Positions 17,621 to 24,689 of a stretch of 31,132 nt of DNA are shown piece by piece. Under the pieces are notes generated by a model that saw nothing but the letters and a program-made list of their open reading frames with translations, did not search any database and had not been told where the DNA came from. How positions within the stretch are numbered: position 1 is the first letter of the stretch; every line of letters starts with the position of its first letter. A program made the translations under genes and the position numbers. This DNA comes from Spirochaetia bacterium (lineage in GTDB: Bacteria; Spirochaetota; Spirochaetia; Treponematales; Breznakiellaceae), in the NCBI GenBank assembly GCA_025997595.1, contig BNUU01000021.1, positions 1 through 31,132 on the forward strand, read 5' to 3'.

Positions 17621-18672
17621 TTTATCATATCCTCCCCATGCTCCTCCCCGCGTTTCGCCCACACAAGTTCAAGGGTTTCCTTTGCGACAGAATCATAGGA
17701 ATAAATGATAAGTGCCCTGGCGCAGTCCTGTATGGCTGCCTCTTCATACCCCTGTTGATAATACACCCTGCCGCGGAAGCTATAGGCAAGACTATGATCA
17801 GGATCAAGCTTGATTGCCGTAGTGAAATCCTCAATGGCCGTGTCATAATCGCCTTTGTAGTAATACTCAGTGCCGCGATGGTAATAGGCCTCGGCATCGG
17901 GGGCAATGAGGATCACCTGGTTATAATCTTCTATGGCCTTATCAGACTCTCTCATTACCGAATAAACCAAACCGCGGGAGGTATAGAAAGAGGCAACTTC
18001 CGGATAAAGTATGAGCGGCATAGAGATATCCCTTATGGGCATAAGACTGAGATGGTAATCAAAAACAAGGTTGATCGCCTGGGTATAGTACTCTATGGCC
18101 TTTTCATAATTGTCCTCATTATCCAATATGCCCTGTCCGGCATACACATCACCGCAGCCCTCATAGGCCAGAGCATGACAGGGATTAAGCCTGATTGCCA
18201 CCGCGTAATCCGCAAGGGCTTTGTCATTTTCGTGCTGTGCCCAATACGCTTTACCACGATAATACCAGGCATCGGTATTATCAGGCTCAAGGCCGATTGC
18301 CCTGGTGTAGTCCGCTATAGCCGGTTCACATTCGAATGTTTGGACATAGGCACGTCCACGCTGAACATAGGCGGCGGCATTATCGGGAGCAAGGGTGATT
18401 ACCTGGGTATAATCCGCTATGGCCTGCTCATAGGCCGTCATGATCTGTTCAAAAACACACAGGCCTTTATTGGCCCTCCAAAAATACAATTCAGCGCGAT
18501 GAAAATAGCAATCGGCATTATTGGGATTAAGGACGATTGCCTGGGTAAATGCCTCCAGCGCCAGATCATGATAGCCCTCTTCGGCATAGGCTTTACCACG
18601 CATGAACCAGGCCTCGGCGCCAAAATAAGCATCCCCTTGTTTGGGATATGCAGCAACTACATAGTCCGGCAT
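17617..18672 (-). CDS. Tetratricopeptide-repeat protein (first of pair)
   Basis: This 351-residue cytoplasmic protein has about eight TPR units, for example ALEAFTQAIVLNPNNADCY, AIADYTRAIGLEPDNTDAW and AIEDFTTAIKLDPDHSLAY. A less regular unit interrupts the array around residues 200-225 (FDYHLSLMPIRDISMPL). The start at 18672 has a long GGGAGGGGGGAG purine run just upstream. It lies 19 bases after the DnaE-like gene and overlaps the next TPR gene by four bases, placing it in the middle of the sigma/DnaE-like/TPR/lipoprotein operon. It probably acts as a protein-interaction scaffold. Confidence 0.85.
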   Translation of the reverse strand: MPDYVVAAYPKQGDAYFGAEAWFMRGKAYAEEGYHDLALEAFTQAIVLNPNNADCYFHRAELYFWRANKGLCVFEQIMTAYEQAIADYTQVITLAPDNAAAYVQRGRAYVQTFECEPAIADYTRAIGLEPDNTDAWYYRGKAYWAQHENDKALADYAVAIRLNPCHALAYEGCGDVYAGQGILDNEDNYEKAIEYYTQAINLVFDYHLSLMPIRDISMPLILYPEVASFYTSRGLVYSVMRESDKAIEDYNQVILIAPDAEAYYHRGTEYYYKGDYDTAIEDFTTAIKLDPDHSLAYSFRGRVYYQQGYEEAAIQDCARALIIYSYDSVAKETLELVWAKRGEEHGEDMIK

Positions 18673-18691
18673 TTCTCCCCCCTCCCTTATG

Positions 18692-19735
18692 TTATGAAAA
18701 ATTGGCCTTAAGATAGGCTGTCTGGTAACTCATCATTGCATATGTTGCGGCATGGCTCTTGTTAAAAGCATAGGGTGTATATTGGCAGAGTAATTCAAAG
18801 ATCCGGTCAGCATCCCATTTTGAAATCCCCTTTGCCCCGGATTCGCTTATAAACTGTTCCCTTTCTATGGCGATTATATCAGCTCTCATTTTCGCCAGAG
18901 TCCGCCTGTGCATATCCCCCTGCGCCAGGGTATATCCGGCGATATCGTGGAATATCCGCATAACCTGTTCCTGATAGACAATAACTCCATAAGTTTCCCT
19001 GAGGATATCATCAACAAGGAGATGAAAACGGGTAACAGGTTTACGTTTCATCTTTGAATCGATGAAATCGGGAATATTATCTATCGGGCCGGGATGATTG
19101 AGCGCATAGAGGGCGATGAGGTCTTCAAAGCGATCCGGTTTTGCCAGCTTCAAAAATGTCTGCATTTCCCCGGATTCAAATTCAAATACCCCGGCGCTGT
19201 CCCCGTTTTCCAGCATCGCAAATGTTTTGCGGTCATCCAGTGGAATCGTATCAATGTCGATACCGATACGATCTTCGGCGTTTTTAATGGTATCCAGGAC
19301 TTCAAGGCCAAGGTATTCATCGTCCATAAGGAAGCCATCCGGTACGGCGCCGCATTTCCGGGTAATGTGTTCTATTAGTGCATCACGTCCAGTGGCGGAT
19401 GCATTGAGAGCAAAATAGGGAAAAACAGGCTTCTCAATCCTAATGAACCGTTCAAAAAGAAGGTGATACTTGAATGGGTCCAGGTTTGTAATACCCAATG
19501 CATAGGCGACAAGGGAACCTGCGGTTGCGCCGCAGGCGATTATGGGAATACCGCGGACTTTATTAGCCCAATGGGCACAATCGGCGGCAAGCAGGAATTG
19601 GCCGGTAAATCCCAGTTTGATAATGGTTTCAAGCTCGTATTGCGCCCGTTCCCGGACTGCGTCCGTGATATCGGCATACCGCTTTTCAAGCCCTTCCATG
19701 GTGAGGTTTGTCAATACCTTATCTTCATCGATCAT
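18692..19735 (-). CDS. Internally deleted DnaE-like (DNA polymerase III alpha) protein
   Basis: This 347-residue protein matches the polymerase core of DnaE in pieces. LTMEGLEKRY and RAQYELETIIKLGFTGQFLL match the palm entry. TAGSLVAYALGITNLDPFKYHLLFERF (residues 71-97), the segment IPLDDRKTFAMLENGDSAGVF, RPDRFEDL-like and HPGPIDNIPDF segments, ETYGVIVYQEQVM and AFNKSHAATYAMMSYQTAYLKA follow. It lacks the PHP domain, the C-terminal OB/tau-binding part and about 150 internal residues. The catalytic PDIDIDF segment is replaced by FPYFALNAS (residues 105-113), and the GPGRGS motif reads IIACGA. It should not be an active polymerase. The GGAG ribosome site and intact frame suggest expression; either a repurposed protein or an early pseudogene. 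Confidence 0.8.
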   Translation of the reverse strand: MIDEDKVLTNLTMEGLEKRYADITDAVRERAQYELETIIKLGFTGQFLLAADCAHWANKVRGIPIIACGATAGSLVAYALGITNLDPFKYHLLFERFIRIEKPVFPYFALNASATGRDALIEHITRKCGAVPDGFLMDDEYLGLEVLDTIKNAEDRIGIDIDTIPLDDRKTFAMLENGDSAGVFEFESGEMQTFLKLAKPDRFEDLIALYALNHPGPIDNIPDFIDSKMKRKPVTRFHLLVDDILRETYGVIVYQEQVMRIFHDIAGYTLAQGDMHRRTLAKMRADIIAIEREQFISESGAKGISKWDADRIFELLCQYTPYAFNKSHAATYAMMSYQTAYLKANFS

Positions 19736-19749
19736 GGTACGCTCCTTTT

Positions 19750-20622
19750 TTAAGCACTGAGCCGCTGATCCATTTCGCAGAGTTTTCTAACCGCCCGGTT
19801 TTCAAGCTGCCGCACCGCTTCCCGGCAAATTCCCAACCGCCTGCTTATTTCTTCCAGCGTATAGGTTTGGCTGCCATCCAGTCCATACCGCATTTTCAGC
19901 ACCATCCGGTGCCGTTCGGGCAGCCGGGCCAGGGTTTCATGCAGGGCGCCGAGGCTGAGGGTATTGAAGAATTGGGCTTCCGGGTTATCGGGATAGTTCC
20001 GGGACCAGGACGTGTCCGGCAGGAATTCGCGAAGCGGCACAGTACTCCTGTTGTCCGGGGGGATGTCCAGGGAAACCACCTTCCATTCGGCCCGCCGCCC
20101 TTCCCTCACCTGGGCTTCCGTGAGAAAAAGGCGTTCGCCGATTTTGCGGTCATCCGCTTTCTCGTTTTCGCAAAGGAGACGCAGGGATTCCTCCCTGATG
20201 CGCCTTGTCCGCTTGTGCATGTATTCCGGCAGTCCAATAGGCCGCAGCTGCGCAGTTATGGCGCGGTTAACAAAAAAGCGTATCCAGGGAAGGGCAAAGG
20301 TACTGAACCGGTACCCCCGCCGGGGATCAAACCGTTCCACCGCCCGCATCAACCCAAGGCTCCCTTCCTGGATGAGGTCCGCCATATCCAGCCCCTTCCG
20401 GGTCTGTTTCAGGACGATAGCCGCCGCCAGCCGGAGATTTCCCTTTATAAGCCGCTCCTTTGCGGCCCTTTTTGCTTTTTCGTCAAATTCCCCCTTTTCA
20501 TCCCGCATCCGGCGGAACAGTTCCGTTGTTTCCGGCCCGGCCAGCGGCTTTATCCGGCGGATATCCTGCAAGTAATAGGTAATCACATCATCTTCTGCAG
20601 CCGAAACGCCCCGTCCTTTCAT
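19750..20622 (-). CDS. Sigma-70-family factor with atypical region 2.4
   Basis: The 290-residue protein has region 1.2 (DDVITYYLQDIRRIKPL) and region 2 (GNLRLAAAIVLKQTRKGLDMADLIQEGSLGLMRAVERFDPRRGYRFSTFA, residues 61-110). It also has a region 3-like linker and region 4.2 (TYTLEEISRRLGICREAVRQLENRAVRKL, 254-281), so it is a group-2-like RpoD relative. Region 4.2 keeps the RE--RQ-E contacts for the -35 box. In region 2.3/2.4 the usual YATWWIRQAIT is FALPWIRFFVN, changing several -10-melting and -10-reading positions. The ATG at 20622 is preferred over one at 20694 because a strong promoter lies between them. It is the first gene of the minus-strand operon. Confidence 0.88.
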   Translation of the reverse strand: MKGRGVSAAEDDVITYYLQDIRRIKPLAGPETTELFRRMRDEKGEFDEKAKRAAKERLIKGNLRLAAAIVLKQTRKGLDMADLIQEGSLGLMRAVERFDPRRGYRFSTFALPWIRFFVNRAITAQLRPIGLPEYMHKRTRRIREESLRLLCENEKADDRKIGERLFLTEAQVREGRRAEWKVVSLDIPPDNRSTVPLREFLPDTSWSRNYPDNPEAQFFNTLSLGALHETLARLPERHRMVLKMRYGLDGSQTYTLEEISRRLGICREAVRQLENRAVRKLCEMDQRLSA

Positions 20623-20665
20623 GCGCAGCCCCCCACAATTTGCTATAATACTGTATATATAATAT

Positions 20666-20694
20666 ATTATAATATTTTTGAAAAAAATCGTCAA
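20666..20694 (-). promoter_or_regulatory. Sigma-70 promoter of the sigma-factor operon
   Basis: On the minus strand, TTGACG (20689-20694) and TATAAT (20666-20671) are 17 bases apart within very AT-rich DNA. Transcription would start near 20659, 37 bases before the ATG at 20622. The consensus quality implies that the housekeeping sigma, not the product itself, drives this operon. Confidence 0.7.
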
Positions 20695-20745
20695 GCGGTA
20701 CGGTGTTACTATCCAAAATTCTATAAAAAATATATAATAATATAC

Positions 20746-21885
20746 ATGATGGAAACGGCGGATGACGATGATTTTTTAAAAATGGGCATCGAAACCCAGG
20801 ATGAGCCCTATAACCGGCTTATGGACAGCCTCCGGGACACCTGTCTCCGCAGCGCAGACCCGGTGCTGCTTTCAGGGGATTCAGGCACGGGTAAAACCCT
20901 GCTTGCCCGCCGCATCTACGACTTGAAGAAGCGCCGGGGCATCCTGTCCGGCCCCTTTGTTGAGGTGGACTGCGCCATCCTGCACAATGGGGATACGGAC
21001 TTTTGCAATGCCCTCCGGGAAGCGGATCAGGGTATGCTCTTTCTTGACGACATCGACCGCCTTGAAGAATATGCCCAGAGGATACTGCTCCGGGTCCTCG
21101 AAACCGGCGGGTTCCGGCAAAGCGGGTACGGCCCGGAAATAAACAGCGCCTTCCATCTGGTCTGCGCAACCGGCAAAAACCTGGGACAGCTTTCATCCTG
21201 GGGACAATTCAGCCCATCCCTGTTTTCCCAAATTGGTCTCTGGACTTTTGCGCTGCCCTCCCTTAAGGACCGGCCCCTGGATATACTCCCCAATATCCAG
21301 TATGAACTTAAGGAATACGAAAAAAAAACCGGACTAAAAATTGAATTTTTCCTGGAGTCCCTGGAACAATACCTTGAATTTGCCCAATCCCCGGAAAGTT
21401 CCTGGAAGGAAAATTTCCGCACCCTGGGCCAGTCCATAAAACGGATGTGTTTTAACGCCGATGGAAATACGATCTCATCCGAAATAGTTCAGAATGAAAT
21501 AGTAAAGCTTATTTCCTGGTGGGATAGTATTGCCGGTGATGAGGATGAGCCTGATTTTAACGGCGCCCGCGCATCGGTGGATACATCGCCGGAATATTCC
21601 GCCGAGCCCGGTTTTCCGCAAGAAAGTTCGAGCCGCTTTTCCCCTGACCCTGCCAACATCCCGGAAAATATTAAAAGGATATTTGAAAACTGTGATGAAT
21701 TTGACCGTGCCCAGCTTGCGGCGGTGATCGAAGTCTGCCGGGAAAGCGGGAGCCTGGCCTCCGCCGGGCGCAAGCTCTTTGCCAAATCACGGCAGAGACG
21801 GGTAAGCCACAATGATTCGGATAGGCTGAAGAAGTATCTGGCGCGGTTTGGGCTGGATTGGGAGGATGTGCGGGAAGAACCTTGA
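20746..21885 (+). CDS. RtcR-family AAA+ protein lacking sensor domain and GAFTGA loop
   Basis: The 379-residue protein aligns along its length with the ATPase and DNA-binding parts of RtcR, the sigma-54 activator of RNA-repair operons. It has Walker A GDSGTGKT (44-51), FVEVDCAIL (71-79), Walker B GMLFLDDI (96-103), and IGLWTFALPSL with LPNIQYELKEYE. NFRTLGQSIKRM and the C-terminal block FDRAQLAAVIEVCRESGSLASAGRKLF...NDSDRLKKYLARFGLDW (319-371) complete the match. It lacks the N-terminal CARF-like domain. Only about 17 residues separate CAIL from Walker B, so the sigma-54-contacting GAFTGA loop is absent. The FREDLYxR arginine-finger motif reads FSPSLFSQ. Open frame continues upstream antisense to the sigma gene, but the similarity begins here. 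No clear ribosome site precedes the ATG. Confidence 0.82.
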   Translation: MMETADDDDFLKMGIETQDEPYNRLMDSLRDTCLRSADPVLLSGDSGTGKTLLARRIYDLKKRRGILSGPFVEVDCAILHNGDTDFCNALREADQGMLFLDDIDRLEEYAQRILLRVLETGGFRQSGYGPEINSAFHLVCATGKNLGQLSSWGQFSPSLFSQIGLWTFALPSLKDRPLDILPNIQYELKEYEKKTGLKIEFFLESLEQYLEFAQSPESSWKENFRTLGQSIKRMCFNADGNTISSEIVQNEIVKLISWWDSIAGDEDEPDFNGARASVDTSPEYSAEPGFPQESSSRFSPDPANIPENIKRIFENCDEFDRAQLAAVIEVCRESGSLASAGRKLFAKSRQRRVSHNDSDRLKKYLARFGLDWEDVREEP

Positions 21886-21909
21886 CTTTTCAAAAAAATG
21901 TCCCATATT
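21880..21909 (+). promoter_or_regulatory. Shared promoter element, copy 1
   Basis: CCTTG (21880-21884), 13 bases, then ATGTCCCATATT (21898-21909). The first half overlaps the stop codon of the RtcR-like gene and the element ends 16 bases before the transglutaminase-like start. It is one of three copies with identical spacing; TTGACT and CATATT 16 bases apart would be the -35 and -10. Confidence 0.6.
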
Positions 21910-21925
21910 CATACAGGAGGTATTT

Positions 21926-22486
21926 ATGGCAGAACCTGATATGAGCAATAAACAGTATAAAAAACTTGTTTCTATTCTGAATAGATTTCTAAAAGAATTT
22001 GACTGGACTTTTGATCCCTTGTATCGGGCAAATGATCTGGCCGTTCAGGAAGAAAAAGGGGAGAAAAGGCTTGTCGGTGTTTGCTATGACGCCTGTAAAT
22101 ACTTGGCAGAAAAGCTTACTGTCGCCGGAATTCAATATAAATCCTATTGGATATGCGGATATGGTTTATGGTCGATATCTCAATGGTTGTCATGTCAGAC
22201 ACTGCACAGCTTTAACATCTGCAGGATACCAATTGATACGGCCAGGGGGACCGGATACCGGTACTATTTTGCCGATTGTACTTTTTCAGACCTTAGGGAA
22301 TTTTACAACGAGGCGGATGAAAGAATCACAAGGGGTTTTGACAGTGAAAAGAAAGCCCTGCGATGGGCGGCTAAAACGCTGCTTGGGGATGACCCGTATA
22401 TGCTCAGGGAATTCGACCCGTTGACGGTTAAAATGGGGAGTCATGTTGCGTATAGCGTAAGGAGATTATTTAATTTGGCGGAGTGA
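21926..22486 (+). CDS. Transglutaminase-like (Cys-His-Asp) small protein
   Basis: The 186-residue protein has no signal peptide. Spacing of three segments suggests the transglutaminase/papain-like fold: a Cys at the start of a helix in GVCYDACKYLAEKL (Cys53), a His starting a strand in LHSFNICRI (His94), and an Asp in YRYYFADCTF (Asp117). Such proteins can act as proteases, amidases or cross-linking enzymes; overall family is not recognised with certainty. The start at 21926 has AGGAGG 5 bases upstream. A reading frame from 21848 would add 26 residues overlapping the previous gene and lacks this ribosome site. It shares its promoter element with the GTPase block and the distal AAA+ gene. Confidence 0.65.
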   Translation: MAEPDMSNKQYKKLVSILNRFLKEFDWTFDPLYRANDLAVQEEKGEKRLVGVCYDACKYLAEKLTVAGIQYKSYWICGYGLWSISQWLSCQTLHSFNICRIPIDTARGTGYRYYFADCTFSDLREFYNEADERITRGFDSEKKALRWAAKTLLGDDPYMLREFDPLTVKMGSHVAYSVRRLFNLAE

Positions 22487-22522
22487 ATGTGAAAGAGGTT
22501 TTTGGTCCCTTCGCTCTTATTA

Positions 22523-23395
22523 TTATTTACCAAGCATGCGAAGAATAAAAAATGCCAGCGTACTTATAGAGATTGCGAACGCAATAATGCTGAAGATAAG
22601 TACATTTTTTCGCTGAGCCGCCGTTATTTTTAAATCTTCCATTAATTTTTCAATGTTTTCACTTTGTTTCTTGTCTAACTCATCTTTTTGTTTTGTATAA
22701 TCCAATAACAACTGAATATCTTTTTCCTGTTTTTCATTCATTTGACTTTTTTCGTCAAGGATTTTTTTGAGTTCAAACAGCCGCTCTTTCTGTTCTTTAT
22801 GAATCTTGTCATTTTCAGCGAGAGCATTATTCACCGTTGTACGTTCTTGGTCAAATATTGCATAAAGCTTTTCCAAGCGTTGATTCTGTTCTTCATCTAT
22901 CTTTGATTTCTCATCAAGTTTTTCCTCCAATTCTACTTGTTTTTTCTCAGCCGCCAACTGATTTTTAACAAAATTATCTGCTTCATTAAGAATTAATTGA
23001 ACCGCTTTTTTACTGTCTTTTGATAATTTTGTTATATTTCCATTGGTATTTTTATAACCGTTTACCATCATAAATGCCATTTTTTTATACATAACCTGGG
23101 CGAATTGAATTGATTGACAGGTAAACCGTATGGATTCCTGAAGTAAATTATTCATTTCAGCAAGAGCCGTATTTGCTATAACCACGGCGTCTGCAATCGC
23201 ATCTGTTTTTTTCGCAGTCCCCAACCCCAAAAAACCTGTTTTCATTGCTTGAGCCAACTCACCCGCCTGGTTTGCATCCCGAACACGTTTCATTGTCTTG
23301 TTAATTCTTTGAAAGATTGCGACAGATTCATTTTCAGCACGAATTTGCAATTCTTTCGTTGTAGCGCCTTCATCTATAGATGCACTGTCTTTCAT
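22523..23395 (-). CDS. Coiled-coil protein with C-terminal membrane anchor
   Basis: The 290-residue protein has an alpha-helical N-terminal half. A long Lys/Glu/Gln-rich coiled coil follows over about residues 125-255 (EEKLDEKSKIDEEQNQRLEKL and similar blocks such as KEQKERLFELKKILDEKSQ). One hydrophobic segment lies near the end (VLIFSIIAFAISISTLAFFIL), followed by a short basic tail. This is a tail-anchored topology with the coiled coil in the cytoplasm. ATG 23395 follows GGTGG by 8 bases; a GTG six codons earlier overlaps the upstream GTPase gene. It is the last gene of the GTPase block and could be a membrane adaptor for the dynamin-like proteins. No named family recognised. Confidence 0.75.
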   Translation of the reverse strand: MKDSASIDEGATTKELQIRAENESVAIFQRINKTMKRVRDANQAGELAQAMKTGFLGLGTAKKTDAIADAVVIANTALAEMNNLLQESIRFTCQSIQFAQVMYKKMAFMMVNGYKNTNGNITKLSKDSKKAVQLILNEADNFVKNQLAAEKKQVELEEKLDEKSKIDEEQNQRLEKLYAIFDQERTTVNNALAENDKIHKEQKERLFELKKILDEKSQMNEKQEKDIQLLLDYTKQKDELDKKQSENIEKLMEDLKITAAQRKNVLIFSIIAFAISISTLAFFILRMLGK

Positions 23396-23396
23396 T

Positions 23397-24677
23397 TTAT
23401 TTACCACCTTCACTTGAAAAACTATTGCGTATGTTTCTTCTTTGACGCAGTTTTATGACTACTTCGTGAAATTCATCTACGCCTTTACACGTCTCCTCAT
23501 TAGATTCATCAAATTCCTGTTTTGATTTCTCAAAGTCATCTATTGATGGGCCAAAAAAATCCGGATATGGATCCACTCCATATGGCGGCGGTTCTTTATT
23601 TTCGTGAGACTTTATAAACTCTATATACCCTTCAATGAACCCCTTCATAAGGGTGTTTTCATCTTCCAGTGAATCAAGAAATTTTTTGAGATATTCCTTT
23701 TTAGGCAATAGCTGTTCTTGATAATCCTTGATTTTTTCATGATAGATACAAAAAAGATTTTCCAATTTATGAATTAGATCTATCTGATCGGCATGGAACA
23801 AAAGTCTCTGTTTTAACGCGCGCATATTCCCATGGTTAAGCATTTCATCAGTCCATTTTGCCGATTGGTCGTCCTGATATGCAGCTTGTATTTGTTCTTT
23901 TGTGTTCTTTGCAGAAATAATAACAATATCCTCAAAATTTTTACATTCATAATCAGCCTGAAACGAAAGTTTTATTTCATGTTCTTTCAATTCATCATCT
24001 TTCCACGCATCACTTTGAGTAATAGTATTGATCACATCTTTATTTTTTAGGTATGTTTTATAAAACTCCCAGTACTTCGCTGTGCCAAGGTATTCCAATC
24101 GTACACAGAATAAAATAATATCGACGTTATTAAGAATAGCTAATGCCCGTTGATCTTTTATTGATGAATCCTTAGAAACAACGCCTGGCGTATCGACATA
24201 AATTATATCAAGACCATCTTTCAAAATCACCGGATTTGACAGCTTTCCCTCAACTTTTATATTTTTACAGTTCTTCATACATTCTTCGATCTTTTTTTGG
24301 GCGCCCTCAGCAGTCAGATTGCAAAATGAATCATCTGTTGTCTCACCATTTTTTGTTAATGTCAGATTAAAGCCTTCTTTATCTGCTGGTATAATTTCTA
24401 TTGCACAGGGGGTAGTAGGTTCATTCCCTTCCGGAGAAATGTCGATTCCAAGTAATGTGTTAAGTAAAAAAGATTTCCCCTGGTTTTCGTGGCCTATTAC
24501 GCCAATACGGTAAGGTGCGCCCTCTTTCAGGTCTTGTATTCTGCCTGTTTTCTCTATAAGGGTATTTAATTCCGATTTAAGCTCCTCTTTTTTTTCCGGA
24601 GCTAATTCCGCGTTTCGGATTTTTTTTTGCGTTTGTTCAAATATTTCAAGCGCAGCTTCCAGTAGTTTGATTTCCAT
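23397..24677 (-). CDS. Dynamin-like GTPase, third in block, no membrane segment
   Basis: The 426-residue protein has a dynamin-type GTPase domain after a short helical N-terminus. The P-loop is GHENQGKS (62-69), the switch threonines are in EPTTPCAIEI, G3 is DTPG (162-165) and G4 is TQSD (220-223, usually T/NKxD). IIISAKNTKEQ is the likely G5. A helical C-terminal half follows with predicted coiled coil (YHEKIKDYQEQLLPKKEYLKKF). No transmembrane hairpin is seen, unlike its two neighbours, so it may act as a soluble partner. Only a weak GAAG-type ribosome site precedes the ATG, 12 bases after the upstream GTPase gene. Dynamin-like proteins bend, fuse or seal membranes using GTP. Confidence 0.82.
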   Translation of the reverse strand: MEIKLLEAALEIFEQTQKKIRNAELAPEKKEELKSELNTLIEKTGRIQDLKEGAPYRIGVIGHENQGKSFLLNTLLGIDISPEGNEPTTPCAIEIIPADKEGFNLTLTKNGETTDDSFCNLTAEGAQKKIEECMKNCKNIKVEGKLSNPVILKDGLDIIYVDTPGVVSKDSSIKDQRALAILNNVDIILFCVRLEYLGTAKYWEFYKTYLKNKDVINTITQSDAWKDDELKEHEIKLSFQADYECKNFEDIVIISAKNTKEQIQAAYQDDQSAKWTDEMLNHGNMRALKQRLLFHADQIDLIHKLENLFCIYHEKIKDYQEQLLPKKEYLKKFLDSLEDENTLMKGFIEGYIEFIKSHENKEPPPYGVDPYPDFFGPSIDDFEKSKQEFDESNEETCKGVDEFHEVVIKLRQRRNIRNSFSSEGGK

Positions 24678-24689
24678 GTCTTTACTTCT

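Noticed and set aside
17638..18711. 357-codon plus-strand frame opposite the TPR gene
   Set aside because: A repeat-derived antisense frame; its apparent repeats mirror the TPR periodicity on the other strand.
19708..20745. Long plus-strand open frame extending the RtcR-like gene upstream by 346 codons
   Set aside because: It runs antisense to the sigma factor gene, its translation is low-complexity Pro/Phe/His-rich, and the RtcR similarity begins only after 20746.
20623..20745. Sigma-54 (-24/-12) promoter near the RtcR-like gene
   Set aside because: No GG-N10-GC type element is visible; the region holds AT-rich sigma-70-type boxes only.
21848..21925. N-terminal extension of the transglutaminase-like protein
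   Set aside because: It overlaps the preceding gene, and the ATG at 21926 has a strong AGGAGG 5 bases upstream.
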